Source: Mytilus trossulus (Eukaryota; Mollusca; Bivalvia; Mytilida; Mytilidae). Taken from it: DNA of 64,000 nt. Below the pieces are notes generated by a model. That model saw only the letters and a list, made by a program, of their open reading frames with translations. It was not told the DNA's origin and did not search any database. How positions within the stretch are numbered: the stretch's first letter is position 1; each line of letters starts with the position of its first letter. The stretch lies in assembly GCF_036588685.1 (NCBI RefSeq), contig NC_086374.1, positions 38,060,886 to 38,124,885 of the forward strand, given 5' to 3'. The translations under genes were made by a program, and so were the position numbers. Shown in pieces: positions 24,020 to 36,000 of this stretch.

Positions 24020-27000
24020 ATGTCAACAGATGACACAGACAAAGGCGAACAATGGACTCCAAGTTATGGGCTATGTAATGATGACCAGATAGTGGACAGC
24101 GAGTATGTTTCTGGTGACAGTCTTCCAAAGGAACACCTTCTAAACAGTCTCCCCAAGGAACACCTTCTACACAGTCATCCCAAGGAACACCTTCTATTTA
24201 CAAGAAAGATGTCGGATTCAAGCTCAGATAAAGAACACATGGTAAAATTTTATTGTATATATGTCGTGTACATGTTGCGATTTTGTACAGGTTATAACAT
24301 GTTCAAAAATATTGTACATGTTATAACTTGTATAATATAACATGTACAAAAGTACCTCGTACATGTAAACATGTACGAAATATTGGTTAAAAATGGTTTT
24401 AACTTGTACAAACAATAAGATAAATTCAGATGAAGGAATAAAGAACAACAATCAACAGGCCAGAACGTGTTTTTTTCTTTAGAGGACAATGATCACAAAG
24501 TTTCAGAAATGTCTGCTTATGACTTATGTTGGCATAATGTATTTTCCTGTAAATGTACGTTTTATGCAGTCCATCATGGCTTATATCAGTGTGACACTAT
24601 TTCTCAAATTTACATTTCCTTTTAAAATGACAATACATTAAATATACTATAGAAACTAAATTCATCTGAAATTTTTGGAAAACAATGCCTTAAAAATTTG
24701 CGTAATACTCCTCCCCCTCGTTTAACAGCATGCCAAAATCTATATCAATATATGATATGCTTACTCTGTGAAAGCAAGAGCGAGCTGAAATTGTTTTCAT
24801 TGGAACACACTTCATCATAAATATCTTTAGATCTACTCTTCAACATTTTTGGCCTTCAGCATGACTTATGTAAAATAATACCTCAAATTATTGTTTTTTT
24901 TATAAATTATATAAGATCATTGCATGAGGCGAATGTCATTTTGATGTTTTAAATATATATCCTCTACTTTGAAAGCAGGTAATGGTGGCCTTCGGCAGCT
25001 GGCTGCTCTATGGTCGGGTTGTTGTAAATTCTTTGGCACATTCCACATTTCTATTCTCAATTTCATTTGTATAAGAAATCTATCCTGGCTATCCTCTTAT
25101 ACGTCTATTAGTGACAACTAGAATGGAAGTATTTTACTATTGCCTTCAAAGTGGACACTCACAATTATAATTCAACAGATAAGAATACTGAATAGTATTT
25201 GTTGACTGAATGTGTGGTTTAAAGGTATAAAGAAAGTACTAAAACTTGCATCTTTGGGTCTTAGGATAGTCATAAATTTATTTATATAAATTACACTCAT
25301 TAATTATCTTATCATCAGTTTCATTTTCCTGCTTAATTTTTATAGCTTGATGGTTAGTTATGAGTTGTCCACAATCAACATTCAATATGTTGATTTTAAG
25401 CAATGATGCACCACTATATCCTTAAACCTTATCATAACCGATACAGTGACAACTTTAAGTACAATGTATATCTTTTCTAAGATCATCCTAAGATAGCTTT
25501 GAGACGAGGTCTGAGATATGTCCATAGATAGTCATAAGAAAATCATAAGACATGTCCTAAGATATATCTTATTAGGCTTCGTAATACCGACCCCTGGACA
25601 TTAACTGTATAAAAAAGGTCAAAACACACTAACATGAATGAATTATAAAAACAGGATGAAAATATTATTGAGGTTTATAATAAAATGTGTTGCAATAATA
25701 GAAACATATCTTTATTTTTCAAGTACAAGTTTATTTGTACAAGTTAAACCCATTTTTAAGCAATATTTTGTACAGGTTATAACATGTATAAAGTACTTTT
25801 GTACATGTTATAACTTGTATTTTTGCATTATACAAGTTATAACATGTACAATATTTTTGTACATGTTATACCTATACAAAATCGCAACTTTTACACGACA
25901 TATCATTGCATAAGTCGTTCTGTGTTGATGTTTAATCCTGCCTTTGCAAGATTTAGTTAACATGGTTAACATAACCCTTGCAAGAGCTCCATGATTCAGA
26001 CGGATTTCTAGGCCTAATAAGAAAAAACAATAGTACGGACATCTCGGAGAAGATCTATGATTGCTGAGGGATATTCAATTTTCGACAATAACGTGATGAA
26101 AATTTGTCAAATTTAAACAGTAAAGGCAGTACTAATGGTAGTCTTTTTTTCTGACCCATTCCTTTATAAGTGTAAAATGTAATTTTGGGTAATGTTGCTT
26201 GCAGGATAGCCGCAATTATCAATGTTGAAGAAGCCTTGGTGTAGGCAATGCTTAACAAAAACAGTGTTATGGATGGTGACTCTGGAGAGATAGACATTGG
26301 TGCTTCCTCTAACTTTACTTCATTTTTTACTTATGTAGTCTTAAAGTAATGTAAAAGAATATGAGAGACAGGGATTCCGCAGATCAACGCATTTTACTCC
26401 TATGTATTCCTATTCAATTGTAGATAAACGGATTGAGTCCTCGAATTGCCCTTGAACATTTATTGAGTTATAGATTCTTAGAAATAAAAAATAAAAAACA
26501 AAACTTTGGTACTATTTTACTACTTATAGAATGTACAACAGTCTGGTAAGGATATAGAGAATAATAAACAGTGCGTTTGTGAGCTTTATGATGAGATTCA
26601 GAAACTGATCACTCATTCAGACATAGAAGAGAAGCTAAAGGAAGAATTATCAATAGAGTTTGGGGATTTGTCTGTAGAAATTGGGAGACTTAAGGAAGAG
26701 TTGATGGAAAGTGACTGTCCTATAGTTGTTACAGGTATTTATAGATTAAATGCTCTTACAAACTTACTATTATCTATATGAAGATTTGTTTTGAATCCGG
26801 CAGCAAATACAATCCATATAACATACAAATCATTACGAAATGATATTGTATGGACAGTTGGTAAATGTTCTGCACGGACAGTTTTGAGTAAACCTTTTAA
26901 AGATTTTTTTGAAAACACTTTAAAATCAGTAGTGATCATAAGTGTTCATCATACAGATTGGATTATTTCAAAATTAGAACACCAGACACAAGTTGTTTCC

Positions 27001-30000
27001 TTTTCGATATTCAAATTTTGAAAAATGTTATCAACTTGCGTCTGGTAATTTGAAATGACTTTCAAAAGACAATGTGCTAGCATGCTCTTTGATAAGGCAA
27101 TATTCCTTTATCCAAATAACGGAATACAATGTGTATTCTACATATCTTATCTTGGAAAATACAGTATTTAGCCATCCATACCAGCATGCCTGTATTCTAT
27201 TGTTAATGGTTCAGATGAGAATACCGCTCCTTCAGTACACAAACAGTCTCAAATGCAAAAGTTTTTAAAAGAGCAAACCATAAACTCTTCATATCAGAAC
27301 TCGAGCAGGCTAGTAAGACGTTTATTTCATCGAAAATCTTTCATAAAATATTTCATTTTAAGATTTTATATAACTAACAAGATTAATTGCAACATGTATC
27401 GGGTTTCAACTTTTAGGTGAGACATCAGCAGGTAAAAGTAGTTTTATCAACCTACTGATTGGATGTGAACTTCTCCCTAATTCTGTATTAACATGTACAT
27501 CAACCATATGTCGCGTTAGGAACAGAAAGGAAACGGCTCTGCATTTGGTCGATGAACATGATACAGTGACCAAACTTACCCTTCCTCCCAATATAGACGC
27601 AGAAATTATGAACAAGAAACTAGAGGAATATGTCAACCCTGGCGATGACCAGAATAGCTATAAATACGTGGATATAGACTGGCCCATACCAATACTTCAG
27701 GTGAGATGAAAAGCTAGACATCGCAAAAGCAGCATAGCATATCTTTGGTGATACAAATAGTTTTATTAGAAAATAAAGACACATATTGCATTAAGTAAGA
27801 ATATACAAAGTAGACAATAAGAGAAATAAGACGATGGCAACCACATGACCGAAAGACGAAATTAAAACTTGAAGAACAAGCCCCCTACTCATGATTCCAA
27901 CGACCATACAACTAAAGCAGTTATTAAAACTTTGAATTTTTCGAAAAACTTAGGATTTTCTTATCTCAGGCATAGATAACCTTAGCCGTATTTGGCACAA
28001 CTTTTTGGAATTTTCTATCCTCAATGCTCTTCAACTTTGTACTTGTTTGCACAGGCACTTGTTTCTATCCATAGGAAGGTCAACTATCCATATAAATTTA
28101 TATGGATAGTCGACCTTCCTATGGATTGAAACAAGTGCCTGTGCTTGGTTGGCTTTATAAATATTTTGATTTGAGTGTCACTGATGAGTCTTACGTAGAC
28201 GAAACGCGCGTCTGGGGTACTAAATTATAAGACTATTTACACCACTGGGTCGATGCCACTGCTGGTGGACGTTTCGTCCTCGAGGGTATCACCAGCCCAG
28301 TAGTCAAGACTTCGGCGTTGACATGCATATCAATAATGTGGTCCATTTTATAAATTTCCTGTTATTAAAACTTTGAATTTTTCGAAAAACTTAGGATTGT
28401 CTTATCCCAGGCATAGATAACCTTAGCCGTATTTGGCACAACTTTTTGGAATTTTCTATCCTCAATGCTCTTCAACTTTGTACTTGTTTGCACAGGCACT
28501 TGTTTCTATCCATAGGAAGGTCAACTATCCATATAAATTTATATGGATAGTCGACCTTCTTATGGATTGAAACAAGTGCCTGTGCTTGGTTGGCTATATA
28601 AATATTTTGATTTGAGTGTCACTGATGAGTCTTACGTAGACGAAACGCGCGTCTGGGTTACTAAATTATAATCCTGGTACCTTTGATAACTTTTTACACC
28701 ACTGGGTCGATGCCACTGCTGGTGGACGTTTCGTCCTCGAGGGTATCGCCAGCCCAGTAGTCGAGACTTCGGCGTTGACATGCATATCAATAATGTGGTC
28801 ATTTTTATAAATTTCCTGTTATTAAAACTTTGAATTTCTCGAAAAACTAAGGATTTTTTTTCTAATCCCAGGCATAGATTACCATAGCCGTATATGGCAC
28901 AACTTATTAAAATTTTGGATCCTCAATGATCTTCAACTTTGTACTTGTTTGGCTTTATAAATATTTTGATTTGAGCGTCACTGATGAGTCTTACGTAGAC
29001 GAAACGCGCGTCTGGGGTACTAAATTATAATCCTGGTACCTTTGATAACTATTTACACCACTGGGTTGATGCTACTGCTGATTGACGTTTCGTCCTCGAG
29101 GGTATCACCAGCCCAGTAGTCAAGACTTCGGCGTTGACATGCATATCAATATCAATAATGTGGTCCATTTTATAAATTTCCTGTTATTAAAACTTTGAAT
29201 TTTTCGAAAAACTAAGGATTTTTTTTCTAATCCCAGGCATAGATTACCATAGCCGTATATGGCACAACTTATTAAAATTTTGGATCCTCAATGATCTTCA
29301 ACTTTGTACTTGTTTGGCTCTATAAATATTTTGATTTGAGCGTCACTGATGAGTCTTACGTAGACGAAACGCGCGTCTGGGGTACTAAATTATAATCCTG
29401 GTACCTTTGATAACTATTTACACCACTGGGTTGATGCTACTGCTGATTGAAGTTTCGTCCTCGAGGGTATCACCAGCCCAGTAGTCAAGACTTCGGCGTT
29501 GACATGCATATCAATATCAATAATGTTGTCCATTTTATAAATTTCCTGTTATTAAAACTTTGAATTTTTCGAAAAACTTAGGATTTTCTTATCCCAGGCA
29601 TAGATTACCTTAGCCATATGTGGCACAACTTTTTGGAATTTTCTATCCTCAATGCTCTTCAACTTTGTTCTTGTTTGCACAGGCACTTGTTACTATCCAT
29701 AGGAAGGTTAACTATCCATATAAATTTATATGGATAGTCGACCTTCTTATGGATTGAAACAAGTGCCTGTGCTTGGTTGGCTATATAAATATTTTGATTT
29801 GAGTGTCACTGATGAGTCTTACGTAGACGAAACGCGCGTCTGGGTTACTAAATTATAATCCTGGTACCTTTGATAACTTTTTACACCACTGGGTCGATGC
29901 CACTGCTGGTGGACGTTTCGTCCTCGAGGGTATCGCCAGCCTAGTAGTCGAGACTTCGGCGTTGACATGCATATCAATAATGTGGTCATTTTTATAAATT

Positions 30001-33000
30001 TCCTGTTATTAAAACTTTGAATTTCTCGAAAAACTAAGGATTTTTTTTCTAATCCCAGGCATAGATTACCATAGCCGTATATGGCACAACTTATTAAAAT
30101 TTTGGATCCTCAATGATCTTCAACTTTGTACTTGTTTGGATTTATAAATATTTTGATTTGAGCGTCACTGATGAGTCTTACGTAGACGAAACGCGCGTCA
30201 GGGGTACTAAATTATAATCCTGGTACCTTTGATAACTATTTACACCACTGGGTTGATGCTACTGCTGATTGACGTTTCGTCCTCGAGGGTATCACCAGCC
30301 CAGTAGTCAAGACTTCGGCGTTGACATGCATATCAATATCAATAATGTGGTCCATTTTATAAATTTCCTGTTATTAAAACTTTGAATTTTTCGAAAAACT
30401 TAGGATTTTCTTATCCCAGGCATAGATTACCTTAGCCATATGTGGCACAACTTTTTGGAATTTTCTATCCTCAATGCTCTTCAACTTTGTTCTTGTTTGC
30501 ACAGGCACTTGTTACTATCCATAGGAAGGTTAACTATCCATATAAATTTATATGGATAGTCGACCTTCTTATGGATTGAAACAAGTGCCTGTGCTTGGTT
30601 GGCTATATAAATATTTTGATTTGAGTGTCACTGATGAGTCTTACGTAGACGAAACGCGCGTCTGGGTTACTAAATTATAATCCTGGTACCTTTGATAACT
30701 TTTTACACCACTGGGTCGATGCCACTGCTGGTGGACGTTTCGTCCTCGAGGGTATCGCCAGCCCAGTAGTCGAGACTTCGGCGTTGACATGCATATCAAT
30801 AATGTGGTCATTTTTATAAATTTCCTGTTATTAAAACTTTGAATTTCTCGAAAAACTAAGGATTTTTTTTCTAATCCCAGGCATAGATTACCATAGCCGT
30901 ATATGGCACAACTTATTAAAATTTTGGATCCTCAATGATCTTCAACTTTGTACTTCTTTGGCTTTATAAATATTTTGATTTGAGCGTCACTGATGAGTCT
31001 TACGTAGACGAAACGCGCGTCTGGGGTACTGAATTATAATCCTGGTACCTTTGATAACTATTTACACCACTGGGTTGATGCTACTGCTGATTGACGTTTC
31101 GTCCTCGAGGGTATCACCAGCCCAGTAGTCAAGACTTCGGCGTTGACATGCATATCAATATCAATAATGTGGTCCATTTTATAAATTTCCTGTTATTAAA
31201 ACTTTGAATTTTTCGAAAAACTTAGGATTTTCTTATCCCAGGCATAGATTACCTTAGCCATATGTGGCACAACTTTTTGGAATTTTCTATCCTCAATGCT
31301 CTTCAACTTTGTTCTTGTTTGCACAGGCACTTGTTACTATCCATAGGAAGGTTAACTATCCATATAAATTTATATGGATAGTCGACCTTCTTATGGATTG
31401 AAACAAGTGCCTGTGCTTGGTTGGCTATATAAATATTTTGATTTGAGTGTCACTGATGAGTCTTACGTAGACGAAACGCGCGTCTGGGTTACTAAATTAT
31501 AATCCTGGTACCTTTGATAACTTTTTACACCACTGGGTCGATGCCACTGCTGGTGGACGTTTCGTCCTCGAGGGTATCGCCAGCCCAGTAGTCGAGACTT
31601 CGGCGTTGACATGCATATCAATAATGTGGTCATTTTTATAAATTTCCTGTTATTAAAACTTTGAATTTCTCGAAAAACTAAGGATTTTTTTTCTAATCCC
31701 AGGCATAGATTACCATAGCCGTATATGGCACAACTTATTAAAATTTTGGATCCTCAATGATCTTCAACTTTGTACTTGTTTGGATTTATAAATATTTTGA
31801 TTTGAGCGTCACTGATGAGTCTTACGTAGACGAAACGCGCGTCTGGGGTACTAAATTATAATCCTGGTACCTTTGATAACTATTTACACCACTGGGTTGA
31901 TGCTACTGCTGATTGACGTTTCGTCCTCGAGGGTATCACCAGCCCAGTAGTCAAGACTTCGGCGTTGACATGCATATCAATATCAATAATGTGGTCCATT
32001 TTATAAATTTCCTGTTATTAAAACTTTGAATTTTTCGAAAAACTTAGGATTTTCTTATCCCAGGCATAGATTACCTTAGCCATATGTGGCACAACTTTTT
32101 GGAATTTTCTATCCTCAATGCTCTTCAACTTTGTTCTTGTTTGCACAGGCACTTGTTACTATCCATAGGAAGGTTAACTATCCATATAAATTTATATGGA
32201 TAGTCGACCTTCTTATGGATTGAAACAAGTGCCTGTGCTTGGTTGGCTATATAAATATTTTGATTTGAGTGTCACTGATGAGTCTTACGTAGACGAAACG
32301 CGCGTCTGGGTTACTAAATTATAATCCTGGTACCTTTGATAACTTTTTACACCACTGGGTCGATGTCACTGCTGGTGGACGTTTCGTCCTCGAGGGTATC
32401 GCCAGCCCAGTAGTCGAGACTTCGGCGTTGACATGCATATCAATAATGTGGTCATTTTTATAAATTTCCTGTTATTAAAACTTTGAATTTCTCGAAAAAC
32501 TAAGGATTTTTTTTCTAATCCCAGGCATAGATTACCATAGCCGTATATGGCACAACTTATTAAAATTTTGGATCCTCAATGATCTTCAACTTTGTACTTC
32601 TTTGGCTTTATAAATATTTTGATTTGAGCGTCACTGATGAGTCTTACGTAGACGAAACGCGCGTCTGGGGTACTGAATTATAATCCTGGTACCTTTGATA
32701 ACTATTTACACCACTGGGTTGATGCTACTGCTGATTGACGTTTCGTCCTCGAGGGTATCACCAGCCCAGTAGTCAAGACTTCGGCGTTGACATGCATATC
32801 AATATCAATAATGTGGTCCATTTTATAAATTTCCTGTTATTAAAACTTTGAATTTTTCGAAAAACTTAGGATTTTCTTATCCCAGGCATAGATTACCTTA
32901 GCCATATGTGGCACAACTTTTTGGAATTTTCTATCCTCAATGCTCTTCAACTTTGTTATTGTTTGCACAGGCACTTGTTACTATCCATAGGAAGGTTAAC

Positions 33001-36000
33001 TATCCATATAAATTTATATGGATAGTCGACCTTCTTATGGATTGAAACAAGTGCCTGTGCTTGGTTGGCTATATAAATATTTTGATTTGAGTGTCACTGA
33101 TGAGTCTTACGTAGACGAAACGCGCGTCTGGGTTACTAAATTATAATCCTGGTACCTTTGATAACTTTTTACACCACTGGGTCGATGCCACTGCTGGTGG
33201 ACGTTTCGTCCTCGAGGGTATCGCCAGCCCAGTAGTCGAGACTTCGGCGTTGACATGCATATCAATAATGTGGTCATTTTTATAAATTTCCTGTTATTAA
33301 AACTTTGAATTTCTCGAAAAACTAAGGATTTTTTTTCTAATCCCAGGCATAGATTACCATAGCCGTATATGGCACAACTTATTAAAATTTTGGATCCTCA
33401 ATGATCTTCAACTTTGTACTTGTTTGGCTTTATAAATATTTTGATTTGAGCGTCACTGATGAGTCTTACGTAGACGAAACGCGCGTCTGGGGTACTAAAT
33501 TATAATCCTGGTACCTTTGATAACTATTTACACCACTGGGTTGATGCTACTGCTGATTGACGTTTCGTCCTCGAGGGTATCACCAGCCCAGTAGTCAAGA
33601 CTTCGGCGTTGACATGCATATCAATATCAATAATGTGGTCCATTTTATAAATTTCCTGTTATTAAAACTTTGAATTTTTCGAAAAACTTAGGATTTTCTT
33701 ATCCCAGGCATAGATTACCTAAGCCATATGTGGCACAACTTTTTGGAATTTTCTATCCTCAATGCTCTTCAACTTTGTTCTTGTTTGCACAGGCACTTGT
33801 TACTATCCATAGGAAGGTTAACTATCCATATAAATTTATATGGATAGTCGACCTTCTTATGGATTGAAACAAGTGCCTGTGCTTGGTTGGCTATATAAAT
33901 ATTTTGATTTGAGTGTCACTGATGAGTCTTACGTAGACGAAACGCGCGTCTGGGTTACTAAATTATAATCATGGTACCTTTGATAACTTTTTACACCACT
34001 GGGTCGATGCCACTGCTGGTGGACGTTTCGTCCTCGAGGGTATCGCCAGCCCAGTAGTCGAGACTTCGGCGTTGACATGCATATCAATAATGTGGTCATT
34101 TTTATAAATTTCCTGTTATTAAAACTTAGAATTTCTCGAAAAACTAAGGATTTTTTTTCTAATCCCAGGCATAGATTACCATAGCCGTATATGGCACAAC
34201 TTATTAAAATTTTGGATCCTCAATGATCTTCAACTTTGTAATTGTTTGGCTTTATAAATATTTTGATTTGAGCGGCACTGATGAGTCTCACGTAGACGAA
34301 ACGCGCGTCTGGGGTACTAAATTATAATCCTGGTACCTTTGATAACTTTTTACACCACTGGGTCGATGCCACTGCTGGTGGACGTTTCGTCCTCAAGGGT
34401 ATCACCAGCCCAGTATTCGAGACTTCGGCGTTGACATGCATATCAATAATGTGGTAATTTTTTTAAATTTCCTGTTATTAAAAATTTGAATTTCTCGAAA
34501 AACTAAGGATTTTTTTCTTATCCCAGGCATAGATTACCATAGCCGTATATGGCACAACTTATTAAAATTTTGGATCCTCAATGATCTTCAACTTTGTACT
34601 TGTTTGGTCTCATAAATATTTTGATTTGAGCGTCACTGATGAGTCTTACGTAGACGAAACGGCATCTGGCGTACTAAACTATAATCCTGGTACCTTTGAT
34701 AACTAATCATTCCTCTTGGTTTCTCCTCACGTTGTTAATATTTCCTAAATGGTTCACATTGAATGTGTTTGACGTGACGTACTGCATGTATAACTTATAA
34801 TTATTCAGTCAGGTATTTGCAATTGTAAGTAGCAAAAACAATCTATCATTGTAATTGTATTTTTTTTCAGGATGATACTGTAATTGTTGACACTCCAGGA
34901 ATTGGAACAAGTTCAAAACTTACATCATGTCTTCTTGATTATCTTCCAAAAGCAATTTCTTTAATCTATGTTATCAAGAGTAGCAATGCTGGTGGTGTTC
35001 AGAATGATCGAGTGAGTTTCTTACAAAACACACGTACACTCACACGTAGTCGTCTTTACCTTATAATGAAAAAAAAAGCAACGATTGCAATAACGATTAC
35101 TACTCTAATATAGACCATTGCACTTTAGCGTGACCATCGCACTTTAGCGTGACCATCGCACTTCAGAGTACCATCGCACTTTAGAGTCCTACAGATATAT
35201 TTATTTATTCTTGTTGTACAAATTCTATAACATAATGTTTACTACAACTGTTCGATTTACGCAGTCAAAACAATGCGTATAAACTTTGGCTTGACCGTGT
35301 AAAGCCTTGTTTATGACGTACTTCAGTTTTATTTATGACGCCGTGAAAGAATGCAGGTTCCTGAGCATTTTGCATCTCCAGTTTCCAACTTATATAAGTT
35401 GATTTTCACTGTAAATGTTTCATTATAACAGTTTAAAATGTTGAAGTATTTTTTACGTGATAAAATAGGATACAAATGCTCAGGAAAGCATTTGTTTTGG
35501 TTCTATTGAGTATAAAACTAAACACCTAGAATTCGGAACTGACATAAAATAAATCTTCCACACGGACTTTCTAGACTTTGACAATCGAATTCCTCACGGG
35601 AAATCGAAAAGAAAGTTTTTGTACAGAAGAGATGTTTTTCCACGTTCCTTTTGTAATTGTCCATTTTTAAGGAACATATATTCCTTTCGTCCATTCTGTA
35701 TGTTTGTTTGTTTTCCAAATCGTCTGCTATGCCCGTGTATGAAGTTAGAATTACGATTTTTAGTCTATGTATGACTGGTAATTTACAAATTCAGGAAAGT
35801 TAAGAAGTAGTTTTACAAACAGGATATCCAATCGAACTTTTTATTGTAGTGTTGTGTACATAGCCTTTCGATTTAGCGCAGATCTATCATAACTAAAAAA
35901 GATCTTACCAAATTATCTATTCTAAAATGATACCAACTTAATATCAAGTAAGATCTTTAAATATTGTTTTTACCGGTACTAACATTGATATACTTTGTTT

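Larger units (their letters stand above)
27900..34710 (+). repeat. Satellite array, 17 subunits, 821-bp higher-order repeat
   Basis: Subunits marked by 'ttattaaaactttgaattt' start near 27921, 28361, 28817, 29184, 29549, 30005, 30369, 30825, 31190, 31650, 32012, 32470, 32836, 33292, 33657, 34114 and 34477. Two classes alternate from 29549 on: A (about 456 bases, with a 94-base palindrome) and B (about 365). The A+B period is 820-824 bases and copies are almost identical, so homogenisation is recent; the outermost subunits are the most diverged. It fills intron 3 of the GTPase-kinase gene. Short open frames in it are not genes. Confidence 0.95.

Noticed and set aside
33670..33867. 65-codon open frame in the satellite array
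   Set aside because: Lies within a repeated subunit and is closed in sister copies, so it is incidental.
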